Source: TMED27 sp045106175 (GTDB lineage: Bacteria > Pseudomonadota > Alphaproteobacteria > Micavibrionales > Micavibrionaceae). From it: DNA of 50,684 nucleotides. The notes under the pieces were generated by a model. That model was given only the letters and a program-made list of their open reading frames with translations, was not told where the DNA came from and searched no databases. This document shows positions 32,611 to 42,126 of the stretch, piece after piece (the stretch's first letter is position 1; each line of letters starts with the position of its first letter). The position numbers and the translations under genes were made by a program. The stretch covers positions 1 through 50,684 of the forward strand of contig JBGCEF010000065.1 of NCBI GenBank assembly GCA_045106175.1, in the 5' to 3' direction.

Positions 32611-33621
32611 ATGAATCAGAGTAACTACGACAATTTTAATTACGATAATTACAACACAGGCAAAAAGGGCTTTGTTGGTGCGATAGCTAGAAAGATGAAA
32701 AACCCGATTTTTGCGACCGGAGCGATTTTATTGGCTGGCGCTGCGCTTGCGGGTGTTCTTATCTCTAGTTACCCATCGGGCAGTGAGCAAGACGTGCCGG
32801 TTGTTTTGGCGGAAACGACACCGTTTAAAGAATTGCCGTCTGATCCGGGTGGATTGGATGTGCCGTTTCAAGACAGTACTGTCTTTTCATCTTTACGTGA
32901 TCCGTATGCATCGGATGTTCAGTCGATTGAAAATCTATTGGATGAAGAAGAGCCGGTTGATCGCCTAGAAGCATTCGCAGCTGAGGCGGAGCGCATCATT
33001 GCAGAGACGGAGGCACGTCGTGATGCGACGGATACAGACTCTCTGATTGAAGAAGCAACAGGCGTTGAAGCGGCAGCACGCAGTGAGGCTGGTGAGCGAT
33101 TAGAAGCAGTCGTTGCAAAGGCAGAAGCGGATAAGAAAGCTGTTGAGGAGGCTGCGGCGCGGGACGTTGTGGCAAAGATTGAGGTGCCGGAAAAGCCGGA
33201 TACACTTTACAAGCCAGGCTCATCGCCAGATACGCTCGAATTTGTTCGTGATGTTTTAGAAAAGAAAGACACGAAGGCAGAAAAACCAGTGATTGTTGCG
33301 AAGTTAGAGCCAACGCAAAAAGTTGCGAGTGCGGTTGCGGATATAAAGCCGGGATCAGGATTTGATATTCGTCCGGGAACGCATTTTGTGCAGCTTGGAA
33401 GTATCAAGAGCGCAGCAGCATCGTCTTCTGAATGGGCGAAGTTGGTGAAAAAATATCCAAATGAATTGGCCAGTGCAAAATACCGTGTTGAGCGAGCGGA
33501 TTTGGGCGATAAAGGTGTTTTCTTTCGTATTCAAGCTGGTCCAATGGCAGGAGAAAGCGCAAGCGAGATTTGCGGATCCATTAAGGCGCAAAATCCGGGC
33601 GGATGCCTTGTCGTTAAATAA
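32611..33621 (+). CDS. SPOR-domain membrane protein
   Basis: A 336-aa protein with one membrane segment (about 34-52: FATGAILLAGAALAGVLIS) near the N-terminus, a long acidic, Glu/Ala/Lys-rich region (about 95-225) likely to span the periplasm, and a C-terminal SPOR domain (about 265-336: HFVQLGSIKSAAASSSEWAKL ... VFFRIQAGPMAG). SPOR domains bind septal, amide-stripped peptidoglycan, so it probably localises to the division site. Such a gene in the dgt-nagZ interval is standard in Alphaproteobacteria. Its end overlaps the nagZ start. Confidence 0.85.
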   Translation: MNQSNYDNFNYDNYNTGKKGFVGAIARKMKNPIFATGAILLAGAALAGVLISSYPSGSEQDVPVVLAETTPFKELPSDPGGLDVPFQDSTVFSSLRDPYASDVQSIENLLDEEEPVDRLEAFAAEAERIIAETEARRDATDTDSLIEEATGVEAAARSEAGERLEAVVAKAEADKKAVEEAAARDVVAKIEVPEKPDTLYKPGSSPDTLEFVRDVLEKKDTKAEKPVIVAKLEPTQKVASAVADIKPGSGFDIRPGTHFVQLGSIKSAAASSSEWAKLVKKYPNELASAKYRVERADLGDKGVFFRIQAGPMAGESASEICGSIKAQNPGGCLVVK

Positions 33622-34594
33622 TATCAAGGCGGTTATATACTCTTGTGAGGGCTGCGTTCTTTCTGAGGAAGAGCGCAGTTTTTTTCATGAGGCGCAGCCG
33701 CTTGGTTTTATTTTATTTGGGCGTAATTGTGATAATCCTGAGCAGCTTTACGCGTTGACGTCTTCATTGAGGGAGGCGGTTGGTTGGGATTGTCCGATAT
33801 TGATTGATCAGGAGGGTGGGCGTGTTCAGCGCTTAAAGCCGCCTTTATGGCGTGGTTTTCCGGCGATGCAATCATTTGGTGAGCAGGCAGCAGGTGATAT
33901 GGATGCAGCGCTAGATGATTTGCGGTATACAGTTTTACAGCTTTCGGAGGAGCTTTTAAGTGCTGGTGTGAATGTTAACTGCGCGCCTGTGATGGATGTT
34001 TTAACGCCTATTACGCATGATGTGATTGGGGATCGGGCTTTTTCTTATGACCCGGATATTGTGGCGCGGCTTGGGCTGTCGGCATGTCGTCATTTCTTAG
34101 CGGCGGGCGTTGTGCCGATTGTTAAGCATATTCCTGGGCACGGGCGGGCGAATGTAGATTCGCATAAGGATTTGCCGCGCGTGAGTGCGTCGCTTCAGGA
34201 GCTTCGCCTGTTTGATTTTAAGCCGTTTCAGGAGATTGCGGCGTCTGATATTGGGGCTCAAGTTTGGGCGATGGCAGCGCATATTGTATATGAATCGATT
34301 GACGCCGATTTACCGTCTTCGGCTTCTCCTCGTGTGATTAATGATATTATTCGCGGTGATATTGGGTTTGATGGGCTTTTGGTGTCGGATGATTTGGATA
34401 TGGATGCGTTGTCATTGTTGGGTGATGTTGCTCAACGATCAGTAGCCGTTTTAAATGCAGGATGTGATGTTGCGCTTTATTGTTCTGGAAAATTAGAAGA
34501 TATGCAATCGATTGCTAAAGTTGTGCCTAACTTAACCGAAAAGGCGCGGAAATCCTTGCAAAATAGCTTGAAAGCGTTACAAATGACGGTATGA
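33608..34594 (+). CDS. nagZ: Beta-N-acetylhexosaminidase (cell wall recycling)
   Basis: The frame is open far upstream within the SPOR gene, but homologues begin near KAVIYSCEG, so the TTG at 33608 is the best start (329 aa), overlapping the SPOR gene. It has PILIDQEGGRVQRL, the GH3 motif VKHIPGHGRA and the nucleophile region LVSDDLDMDAL. It removes GlcNAc from anhydro-muropeptides in the cytoplasm for recycling. The next gene, scpA, overlaps its stop by four bases. Confidence 0.9.
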   Translation: MSLNNIKAVIYSCEGCVLSEEERSFFHEAQPLGFILFGRNCDNPEQLYALTSSLREAVGWDCPILIDQEGGRVQRLKPPLWRGFPAMQSFGEQAAGDMDAALDDLRYTVLQLSEELLSAGVNVNCAPVMDVLTPITHDVIGDRAFSYDPDIVARLGLSACRHFLAAGVVPIVKHIPGHGRANVDSHKDLPRVSASLQELRLFDFKPFQEIAASDIGAQVWAMAAHIVYESIDADLPSSASPRVINDIIRGDIGFDGLLVSDDLDMDALSLLGDVAQRSVAVLNAGCDVALYCSGKLEDMQSIAKVVPNLTEKARKSLQNSLKALQMTV

Positions 34595-35427
34595 ATGCAG
34601 TCGTAAATCCTTCGTCGGAGACTTTTGAAGAAGACCCGCCTCGCGTATCTGATGATAACGCGCATGAGGCGGATGCGCTTTTGCTGAACATTGACGGGTA
34701 TGAGGGGCCGATCTCTGTGCTTCTTGATTTGGCGCGTAATCAGAAAGTGGATCTTCTGCAAATCTCTGTCCTTCAGCTTGTTCGCCAGTACCTTTCATTC
34801 ATGGAGCGTGCCAAGCAGTTGAATTTGGAATTAGCGGCAGAATATTTGGTAATGGCAGCGTGGCTTGCTTATTTGAAATCGCGATTATTATTGCCGCGGG
34901 AAGATGAAGGGCCGGACCCAACAGCCGAGGAAATGGCCGAAGCCTTGCAATTTCAATTACGTCGCTTGGAAGCCATGCAACAAGCGGCTGAAGCGTTGAA
35001 GGCTAGGCCACAGTTGGGGCAAGAGGTTTTTGCGCGTGGCGCGCCCGAGGGTATCACGGTGAATACGCAGATGCGTTGGCAGGCGAGCCTTTATGATGTG
35101 TTGAAAGCTTATGGTGATATTAAACAGCGCAAAGAAGACAGCCATTATGATCTGCCCGAGTTTCGATTGATGTCGATGGATGATGCAATGGCGCGGCTTG
35201 GGCGGATGTTGGGTAAGCTGCCGAAAAAGGGCATTCATTCAGTTTGGACAACCCTTGAGAGTTTTATTCCCGAAGGTATTAAAGACCGCGTTTACGGGCG
35301 CAGCGCGATGGCATCAACCTTTACTGCGGGATTGGAATTGGCCAAGCAAGGTAAGCTTGAGATTAAGCAAGATGGCTTGTTCCGTCCGATTTATATGCGT
35401 GGATGCGAAGGTGAAAGGGATGGGTGA
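34591..35427 (+). CDS. scpA: Segregation and condensation protein A
   Basis: A 278-aa kleisin-like protein: DGYEGPISVLLDLARNQKVDL near the N-terminus, AAWLAYLKSRLLLPRE, and a winged-helix C-terminus (SVWTTLESFIPEGIKD ... GLELAKQGKLEIKQDGLFRPI). With ScpB and Smc it builds the condensin complex that organises and separates chromosomes. The first 25 residues are an extra disordered tail. It is in the nagZ-scpA-scpB operon, with both junctions overlapping. Confidence 0.93.
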   Translation: MNAVVNPSSETFEEDPPRVSDDNAHEADALLLNIDGYEGPISVLLDLARNQKVDLLQISVLQLVRQYLSFMERAKQLNLELAAEYLVMAAWLAYLKSRLLLPREDEGPDPTAEEMAEALQFQLRRLEAMQQAAEALKARPQLGQEVFARGAPEGITVNTQMRWQASLYDVLKAYGDIKQRKEDSHYDLPEFRLMSMDDAMARLGRMLGKLPKKGIHSVWTTLESFIPEGIKDRVYGRSAMASTFTAGLELAKQGKLEIKQDGLFRPIYMRGCEGERDG

Positions 35428-36113
35428 TGAATGAAACTATTCGATTAGTGGAAGCGTTATTATTCGCGTCGGCGGAGCCGCTTTCGACGCGTGATTTGCA
35501 TGATAAGATGCCCGAAGGTGCTGATGTTGGTGCGGCGTTAATGCAGTTGCAAAAAGATTATGATGGGCGCGGGGTTCAACTGATTGAGTTGGATGGGTGT
35601 TGGGCGTTTCGTACTGCGACGGATTTGGCCGAAATGCTGACGATTGAAAAAGAGATTGCGAAGAAGGTTTCCCGCGCGGGCATGGAGAGTTTGGCGATTA
35701 TTGCATATCACCAACCAGTGACGCGGGCGGAGGTTGAGAATATTCGTGGAGTGACCACGCATCGTGGAACTTTGGATGTTTTGATTGAGGCTGGATGGGT
35801 TAAGCCGGGACGTAGGCGTGAGACACCAGGGCGTCCATTAACATGGCTAACGACCCCTGCGTTTTTAGATCAGTTTAGTTTAGAATCAATTATGGATTTG
35901 CCGGGGATGGATGACCTAAAGGCGTCAGGATTGTTGGATCGTCGTCCAGCGATTGAGGCTATTCCGGGCGCGGAAGGGCAGGATGATCTGTTTGGTGATG
36001 AGGAGGCTGGACAGAATGATGAGAGCGGCGTAGATTCGCAAGAACAAGATGATGCCGAAGAAGAGCATAAAATCCGTATGGATATTGAAGCGGCATTAGA
36101 AGGTATACAATAA
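35427..36113 (+). CDS. scpB: Segregation and condensation protein B
   Basis: ATG 35427 (one-base overlap with the scpA stop, TGATG) is preferred over a GTG at 35424; about 228 aa. Winged-helix pair: RLVEALLFASAEPLSTRDL, and AIIAYHQPVTRAEVENIRGV, RRRETPGRPLTWLTT. It is the regulatory partner of ScpA/Smc. The C-terminal 60 residues are a highly acidic tail (EEAGQNDESGVDSQEQDDAEE), beyond the usual core. Confidence 0.93.
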   Translation: MNETIRLVEALLFASAEPLSTRDLHDKMPEGADVGAALMQLQKDYDGRGVQLIELDGCWAFRTATDLAEMLTIEKEIAKKVSRAGMESLAIIAYHQPVTRAEVENIRGVTTHRGTLDVLIEAGWVKPGRRRETPGRPLTWLTTPAFLDQFSLESIMDLPGMDDLKASGLLDRRPAIEAIPGAEGQDDLFGDEEAGQNDESGVDSQEQDDAEEEHKIRMDIEAALEGIQ

Positions 36114-36138
36114 ATAGGGAATTGAAAAAGGGATAGTT

Positions 36139-36318
36139 ATGGCACCGGGTCCGTTACAAATTGCGATTGTTGTTTTGTTGATATTGGTAGTGTTCGGGGC
36201 GGGGCGTGTACCGATGATTGCCGAGAATTTGGCGAAGGGTATCAATTCTTTTAAAAAGGGCCTGAAGGACGATGATGCGCCGAAGGCGATTGATGACAAT
36301 TCGGATGAAAAATCATAG
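36139..36318 (+). CDS. tatA: Twin-arginine translocase subunit TatA
   Basis: A 59-aa protein that begins with MAPGPLQIAIVVLLILVVFGAGRVP: a single membrane span ending with the FGAG/P hinge, then an amphipathic helix (MIAENLAKGINSFKKGLKDD) with the conserved Phe-Lys, then an acidic tail. It forms the protein-conducting assembly for folded proteins with RR signal peptides. It is just short enough to be missed by length-filtered gene calling. Its ribosome site AAGGGAT is good. tatB follows after nine bases. Confidence 0.92.
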   Translation: MAPGPLQIAIVVLLILVVFGAGRVPMIAENLAKGINSFKKGLKDDDAPKAIDDNSDEKS

Positions 36319-36327
36319 ATCCTGAAC

Positions 36328-36687
36328 ATGCTTGATTTTGGCTGGACAGAATTAGTGGTGATTATGGGGCTGGCTGTTTTGATGATTGGCCCGAACGAAA
36401 TTCCGTCTTTGATGCGAGGGCTTGGAAATTTAATGCGGCGCCTTTCCTATATTAAATACGCATTTACCCAACAATTTGATGATTTTATGCGCGATGCGGA
36501 TCTGGATGATATTCGTGGCGCGGTGAATTTTGAGACGCAGCGGCGTAGTCAGATGTTCGATGAAGCGGCGGAAGATGAAGATGTTATGGTTCCGCTGGAC
36601 AAGGATTATGAGCATTTTGAAGAGGGTGCTGAGAATTTAGATGGTGATGAAGATGAAGAAGAGGGGGCGGGTAAAGATGCCTCTTAA
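36328..36687 (+). CDS. tatB: Twin-arginine translocase subunit TatB
   Basis: A 119-aa protein with LDFGWTELVVIMGLAVLMIGP, one span with the Glu of TatB (near residue 8), then a hinge Pro and a long amphipathic helix. The C-terminal 50 residues are strongly acidic (FEEGAENLDGDEDEEE). It works with TatC in signal-peptide recognition. The symporter gene starts within its last codons. Confidence 0.9.
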   Translation: MLDFGWTELVVIMGLAVLMIGPNEIPSLMRGLGNLMRRLSYIKYAFTQQFDDFMRDADLDDIRGAVNFETQRRSQMFDEAAEDEDVMVPLDKDYEHFEEGAENLDGDEDEEEGAGKDAS

Positions 36688-37924
36688 TCTTTTGAAAGCG
36701 CATCTGTGGTTGCGGATATTGATCGGCATGGTGTTGGGAATTGTTGCTGCGATATTTGTCCCGTTTCCAAACGCTGTCATAGAATGGGTTATTCTGCCTG
36801 GGGATTTGTTTATTGCCTTGCTTAAGATGGTGATTGTGCCGCTTGTTTTATCGTCGGTTATTCTTGGTGTGGCGAGTGCGGGATCGATTACGGCGTTAAA
36901 AAAGGTTGGTTTTCGGATTATCCCATATTTTATCATGACGACGGCGGTGGCGATCACGATTGGATTGGCTGTTACTTCTATTGTGAAGCCGGGTTTGTTG
37001 ATTGACCAAGCCATGGTTGGTAGCGTTGAAGCGCCCAATGTTAATGTTAAAGCATTAGAGGGGCTTAGCGTTCCGCAGCGTATTTTAAATGTCTTTCCGG
37101 TAAACCCCGCGGAGGCGCAGTTGAATAAGAATATGCTTCAGCTTGTGATCCTTGGGGTTATTGTTGGGATTGCGTTGCTGAGCATTCAAACCAAAGCCGT
37201 CAAGACGGTTGAGCATGTGCTGAGCTTTACTCAGGATGCATCGATGATGGTGGTGAATTGGGCGATGTGGCTTGCGCCTTTGGCCGTGTTTAGTTTGATG
37301 ATTAAGGCTGTGTCATCCATGGGGGTTTCTGCGATTGCGGGGATGGGAATTTACATGGCGTGTGTCATTGTTGGTTTGCTTGGTATGATGGCTGTTCATG
37401 TTTTGCTTGTGGCGGTTTTGGCAAAAAGGAATCCGCTTGCGTTTTTGGCGGCGATCCGGGATGCACAAGTGGTTGCGTTTTCGACTAGTTCATCCGCGGC
37501 GACGATGCCGGTATCGCTGCGTGTTGCGAAAGAGAAGCTTGATATTCGTGAAGATATTCGTGGTTTTGTTATTCCGCTGGGGGCGACGATTAATATGGAT
37601 GGAACGGCGCTTTATCAAGCGGTAGCGGCGCTCTTTTTATGTCAGGTTTTTGGGATTGATTTGAGCCTTGGTGAGACGTTGTTGTTGCTTGTAACAACGA
37701 TTGGGGCATCGATTGGGACTCCGGCCTTGCCGGGTGTTGGATTGATTGTTTTGGCAACGATTTTAAGCGGAATTGGTGTGCCGCCCGAGGGTGTTGGGCT
37801 TATTTTGGGTGTTGATCGTTTGCTTGATATGTGTCGCACGACGATCAATGTTACGGGTGATTTAACGGCGAGCGCGGTGATGGAGCGCTTGCTTCATCCC
37901 GATGCAATGAGGCGGACGTTATGA
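36677..37924 (+). CDS. Dicarboxylate/amino-acid:cation symporter (DAACS family)
   Basis: ATG 36677 (before the tatB stop, with an AGGGGGCGGG element upstream) gives 415 aa; earlier in-frame Met codons lie within tatB. It has many membrane spans and all the family marks: the serine-rich FSTSSSAATMPVSLRV, INMDGTALYQ, GTPALPGVGLIVL, and DRLLDMCRTTINVTGD. GltP/DctA-type carriers import glutamate, aspartate, succinate or similar with protons or sodium. It overlaps both tatB (11 bases) and tatC (4), so its production is coupled to the tat operon, an unusual insertion. Confidence 0.9.
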   Translation: MPLNLLKAHLWLRILIGMVLGIVAAIFVPFPNAVIEWVILPGDLFIALLKMVIVPLVLSSVILGVASAGSITALKKVGFRIIPYFIMTTAVAITIGLAVTSIVKPGLLIDQAMVGSVEAPNVNVKALEGLSVPQRILNVFPVNPAEAQLNKNMLQLVILGVIVGIALLSIQTKAVKTVEHVLSFTQDASMMVVNWAMWLAPLAVFSLMIKAVSSMGVSAIAGMGIYMACVIVGLLGMMAVHVLLVAVLAKRNPLAFLAAIRDAQVVAFSTSSSAATMPVSLRVAKEKLDIREDIRGFVIPLGATINMDGTALYQAVAALFLCQVFGIDLSLGETLLLLVTTIGASIGTPALPGVGLIVLATILSGIGVPPEGVGLILGVDRLLDMCRTTINVTGDLTASAVMERLLHPDAMRRTL

Positions 37925-38679
37925 GCGAAAACTCTAAACCGATTATCGGGCATTTGATTGAATTGCGTAAACGCCTGTTATGGGTGGTTACTGCTATGAT
38001 TATTGGCACGGCGGCATGTTTTGGATTTGTTGAGCAGATTTATAACTTTCTTGTACAGCCGCTTGCCGATGCGATGGAAGCCGAAGGTGGGTCGCAGAGG
38101 CTTATTTACACAGGTTTAACGGAAGCGTTTTTTACGTATCTTAAGGTTGCGTTTTTTGCAGGTATTTTTCTGACATTTCCAATTTTGTTATGGCAGATAT
38201 GGTTATTTATTGCGCCGGGGCTTTATCGGTCTGAAAAGCATGCGTTTTTACCGTTTTTGGTTGCAACACCACTTTTGTTTTTTGCGGGTGGCGCGATTGT
38301 TTATTACGTTGTGATGCCTCAGGCTTGGCCGTTTTTCCTTAGTTTTCAGACGGGTGCGGAAGAGACAACTTTGCCGATACAATTAGAGGCGCGGGTGAGT
38401 GAGTATCTGGATTTAATTATGACGCTTATTTTCGCGTTTGGGCTTTGTTTTCAGCTGCCCGTTTTACTTACTCTTTTGGGGAAAGCGGGATTAGTGAGTG
38501 CGAATGGTTTGGCATCGAAACGCAAATACGCGCTGATTGTAACGTTTGTTGTTGCGGCGTTTTTGACACCACCCGATGTCATTAGTCAGGTGTTGTTAGC
38601 GATGCCTATATTGCTTTTGTATGAGGTTTCGATTGTTTTGATCCGTTGTGTGGCGCCGAAAGCTGTTGAAGGGCCTTAA
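37921..38679 (+). CDS. tatC: Twin-arginine translocase subunit TatC
   Basis: A 252-aa protein with six predicted spans and the conserved N-terminal IGHLIELRKRLLW, the TatC motif FTYLKVAFFAGIFLTFP and APGLYRSEKHAFLP. It is the receptor for twin-arginine signal peptides. The start overlaps the symporter stop by four bases (ATGA). Confidence 0.95.
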   Translation: MSENSKPIIGHLIELRKRLLWVVTAMIIGTAACFGFVEQIYNFLVQPLADAMEAEGGSQRLIYTGLTEAFFTYLKVAFFAGIFLTFPILLWQIWLFIAPGLYRSEKHAFLPFLVATPLLFFAGGAIVYYVVMPQAWPFFLSFQTGAEETTLPIQLEARVSEYLDLIMTLIFAFGLCFQLPVLLTLLGKAGLVSANGLASKRKYALIVTFVVAAFLTPPDVISQVLLAMPILLLYEVSIVLIRCVAPKAVEGP

Positions 38680-38687
38680 GAAGACGC

Positions 38688-39782
38688 ATGACAGATAATC
38701 CTCTGACTATATATCGTGAGCGCGTTGGACGCGGCGTTTTAAAGCCTGATAATGTTCAGGTGAAGGCGATTGAAGCGCTTGATCAGCTTTATTATGAATT
38801 ATTGGATTACAAGCCGAAAAGGGGATGGTTTGCGAAGCCACAAGAACCGCCGCGCGGGGTGTATTTTTATGGTGGTGTTGGGCGTGGAAAATCGATGGTG
38901 ATGGATTTATTTGTGGACTGCTTGCCTGATTATGTGCCTGCGCAGCGTGTGCATTTTCACGAATTTATGATTTCGGTGCATGATTATGTGCATGCACGGC
39001 GCAGTGATGACAGTATTCGTCAGGATGCGGATGAAAGCATCCCTTTATTTGCGGCACGTATTGCTGAGAAATATCGTGTGCTTTGTTTCGATGAATTTCA
39101 CGTGGTCGATATTGCTGATGCGATGATTTTGGGGCGGCTTTACCGTAATTTGTTTGAACGGGGTGTTGTGATTGTCTCTACCAGTAATTGGGAGCCAGAT
39201 CGGCTTTATGAAGGTGGCCTTCAGCGGGACCGTTTTTTAGCCTCTATCGCGTTAATTAAAGAGCGTATGCAGGTTTTTTATCTGGATAGTTTGTGTGATT
39301 ATCGCACGCAATTTTTGATGGAGGAGGGGAGTTATTTTACGTCACTGGATGAAGAAGCTGAGATACATATAGATAATGTTTTCAAAGCATTAAGTGATAA
39401 TGCTTTGGTCGTTTCTGAGAGTTTGAATGTGAAGGGGCGTGTGATTGAGGTGAGAGAAGCCGCGAAAGGTGTGGCGCGTTTTTCATTTGATGACCTATGC
39501 GCCCAGCCACTGGGGGCGGAGGATTATCTTAAGATATGCGAAACGTATCATAGCGTTTTATTGGAGGCTGTTCCTGTTATGGAGCAAGAAAACCGCAATG
39601 AAATGAAACGCTTCATGAATTTGATTGATGTTTTATATGAAAATGATGTGCGTTTTGTGATGAGTGCGGCTGCGTTGCCCGAAAAGTTATATAGCGGTGA
39701 TGATCATGCTTATGAATTTGAACGCACTGTTTCACGCCTTAAAGAGATGCAAAGTGGGGATTACATTGCGAAAAAACGTTGA
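38688..39782 (+). CDS. zapE: Cell division ATPase ZapE
   Basis: A 364-aa AFG1-family ATPase. Walker A is GGVGRGKS (62-69), and the Walker B region is VLCFDEFHVVD. Further conserved parts are ILGRLYRNLFERGVVIVSTSNWEPDRLYEGGLQR and the C-terminal FMNLIDVLYENDVRFVMSAA. ZapE acts on FtsZ rings late in division in E. coli. In Alphaproteobacteria it usually precedes mdh and sucC; here mdh starts some 5.4 kb further on, with five accessory genes between. Confidence 0.92.
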   Translation: MTDNPLTIYRERVGRGVLKPDNVQVKAIEALDQLYYELLDYKPKRGWFAKPQEPPRGVYFYGGVGRGKSMVMDLFVDCLPDYVPAQRVHFHEFMISVHDYVHARRSDDSIRQDADESIPLFAARIAEKYRVLCFDEFHVVDIADAMILGRLYRNLFERGVVIVSTSNWEPDRLYEGGLQRDRFLASIALIKERMQVFYLDSLCDYRTQFLMEEGSYFTSLDEEAEIHIDNVFKALSDNALVVSESLNVKGRVIEVREAAKGVARFSFDDLCAQPLGAEDYLKICETYHSVLLEAVPVMEQENRNEMKRFMNLIDVLYENDVRFVMSAAALPEKLYSGDDHAYEFERTVSRLKEMQSGDYIAKKR

Positions 39783-39836
39783 CAGTTTTTGTTTTTCGAT
39801 GATAGCAATATGTAAAAATTATTGAGTAAAATTATT

Positions 39837-40721
39837 ATGCGTTTTAAATTTTTATCTGGTTGGTTAGCTCCTTATTTTGGTTCTCGCGCTTCTTTTGAGA
39901 GTCACCCCAATCAACCATCTTATTTTTTCCAACAAGAGCATTTTGACGCCGCGCAGCGCATTATTGATGTGCGCAGGCAGTCCATTCGCAAACAGGGAAG
40001 AGGTTTCGAGGATTTGCAGGCTGATCTGCAAATTCTTGAGCGTGAAGTTTTGGGGGATATTGAAGTGCCTGCAAATGGAAGTTTGCAGACATCCAGAGAA
40101 GAGGCTTTAAGTGCGCTAAAAGATCTTTCTGAAGCTGAAAAAAGGGTTTTTTTGGGAGGTATTAATAATCTTTTTAATTATGGACGTCTTGATGAAAAGC
40201 CGGCTTTTGTGAAATGGGTTACATCGGGTAATTCTGGGTTTGCTGAATTTATGTCGACCGTGCGTGCGGATCAGGAGGCTTTGGCGCAGCACGCCGTTGG
40301 TATTGTTGGTGCGCATACCATGAATTCCGGGCAGTCCGCGCATAGTGAAGCTATTCGTGAAATGACAGGTTTGATACGTCTTTGTAATGGCTTTGTTGAG
40401 TCGACTGCTGGGGCGCGGACAGAGTTGAATAAAGGGTTCGGGCGTATTTTTAAAATAACGACTGATGCCATGGATGTGGCATCTTTTTCTGGTCCTGAAT
40501 TTGATAAGGCCTTTGAAGGCTATATTGATGGTAATGCGGAGGAGCCAGGTTTGCTTGTACGCATGGAGAAAATTAAAGGATCAAAGGCGTCACCCTTTGA
40601 TCGTGAAAAGTGGGAAGAGCGTTTGCAGCAGGCGGAGCAGTGTTTGCAGACGATTTTGACAAGGCAGACTCAGTATAATGCGAGTGGTCCTGGGCCTGAT
40701 CCTTTTGGTGCTGTTGGCTGA
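39837..40721 (+). CDS. Orphan helical protein
   Basis: An in-frame TTG at 39822 precedes the ATG at 39837, chosen here (294 aa). The sequence is largely helical throughout (RIIDVRRQSIRKQG, EEALSALKDLSEAEKRVFLGGINNLF) with no signal peptide or membrane span apart from a short aromatic start (FKFLSGWLAPYFG). Its end is a Gly/Pro-rich tail. It is the first of the genes interposed between zapE and mdh. No family recognised; a soluble or envelope-associated protein is possible. Confidence 0.55.
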   Translation: MRFKFLSGWLAPYFGSRASFESHPNQPSYFFQQEHFDAAQRIIDVRRQSIRKQGRGFEDLQADLQILEREVLGDIEVPANGSLQTSREEALSALKDLSEAEKRVFLGGINNLFNYGRLDEKPAFVKWVTSGNSGFAEFMSTVRADQEALAQHAVGIVGAHTMNSGQSAHSEAIREMTGLIRLCNGFVESTAGARTELNKGFGRIFKITTDAMDVASFSGPEFDKAFEGYIDGNAEEPGLLVRMEKIKGSKASPFDREKWEERLQQAEQCLQTILTRQTQYNASGPGPDPFGAVG

Positions 40722-40793
40722 TTTTTTCTATTCGGCGTAAAAATTGCATTAAAAGAATGATGATTTTTATTTTTGATGCGGTATAAGACAATT

Positions 40794-42071
40794 ATGCCTA
40801 GTTTAATGACGCGCCTTTTTGGTGGTAAATTCAGTAAAAAGCCTAAGAACTATTTCGTTCAGAAGGAATCTTTGCGCTCTGCGAAGGTCAAAGACCGTAT
40901 GTCGTTGGCCAAAGACCCAGGCACTAACCAGGAAATTTTGTACTATCTGGCGCAGAGTGATCCTGATCCGAAAGTGCGCGAAGCGGTTGCGAAGAATAAA
41001 TCGACACCAGTACATGTCTCTCCGATTTTGGCAGATGATCATGATACGGATGTTCGTATTGCCTTAGCGAAGCGTTTGATGGCGCTTTTGCCAGATGTTA
41101 ATCATGATAAACAAAGCCAGCTTTATGCGTTTACGGTGCAGGCGCTTGGGACGCTTGCGCTTGATGAGGTTTTGAAGGTGCGGCTTGCCTTGTCTTCGAC
41201 GCTAAAGGATCATGCCTATACGCCGCCAAAGGTTGCAGGGCAGCTAGCGCGGGATGTTGAGCGTGAAGTGTCAGAGCCGATTTTGCGTTTTTGTGCGGCG
41301 CTGGCGGATGAGGATTTGCTTGATATATTAAAAAGTCATCCGGCGAGTTGGGTCGTAGAAGCGATTGCGTGTCGTGATCAGGTTAGTGCAGATGTGTCGC
41401 GTGCGGTGATTGATGTTGAGGATATTCAAGGCGGAACGGCGTTGATAAGCAATGAGAGTGCGGATTTAACCGAGATGGTTTTGCAAATTATTGTTGAAAA
41501 GGCGCGTCAATTCCCAGAGTGGCAGAAACCGATTTCCATTCGTAAGAGTTTGCCCGCGGCGTTGGCAAAACAGTTGGCGGAATTTGTTGAGGATTCTGTG
41601 CGTGATTTGTTGATGTTGCGTGGAGATTTTGATGCTGAAATGACGCAGGAAATTGCGGAAGTATTTAGACGTAGGCTTGATTATGCGGCGAATAATCCGG
41701 ATGAGAATGAACCCGTTGAAGAACGTTTGAAGCGCGCGATCAGAGAACCCGATGGTTTGAGCGAAGAGAAATTATCCGATGCCCTTGGGATGCGTGATTA
41801 TGATTTTGTGGCGGGGGCGTTGGCGCATTTGGCAAAGACGGATTTTATCACTGTGACAAAAATATTTGATGTGCGCGCGCCAAAGGCGATAGTTGCGCTT
41901 GCTTGGAAGGCTGGATTTTCGATGCGTTTTGCGTTTGACCTGCAAAAGACGGTGGGGCAGGTCAAGCCCAAGGAGATGGTTTATCCTAAAGACGGAACTG
42001 ATTACCCGATGAACAAAGATGAGCTGAATTGGCAGTTGGAATTTTTGGGGTTGGAGCCGAAAAATAATTGA
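40794..42071 (+). CDS. DUF2336 domain-containing protein
   Basis: The frame opens at 40773; ATG 40794 (PSLMTRLFGG) is the likelier start (425 aa), though 40776 cannot be excluded. HEAT-like helical repeats fill most of the protein: LYYLAQSDPDPKVREAVAKNKSTP, VRIALAKRLMALLPD, LRFCAALADEDLLDIL. DUF2336 is a family largely limited to Alphaproteobacteria with an alpha-helical repeat core and no established biochemistry. It has no signal peptide. Confidence 0.75.
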   Translation: MPSLMTRLFGGKFSKKPKNYFVQKESLRSAKVKDRMSLAKDPGTNQEILYYLAQSDPDPKVREAVAKNKSTPVHVSPILADDHDTDVRIALAKRLMALLPDVNHDKQSQLYAFTVQALGTLALDEVLKVRLALSSTLKDHAYTPPKVAGQLARDVEREVSEPILRFCAALADEDLLDILKSHPASWVVEAIACRDQVSADVSRAVIDVEDIQGGTALISNESADLTEMVLQIIVEKARQFPEWQKPISIRKSLPAALAKQLAEFVEDSVRDLLMLRGDFDAEMTQEIAEVFRRRLDYAANNPDENEPVEERLKRAIREPDGLSEEKLSDALGMRDYDFVAGALAHLAKTDFITVTKIFDVRAPKAIVALAWKAGFSMRFAFDLQKTVGQVKPKEMVYPKDGTDYPMNKDELNWQLEFLGLEPKNN

Positions 42072-42126
42072 CATTTTTTATGTTAAATCTTAGGTTCTAT
42101 TTTTCATTAATCACAGAATAGTTAGT

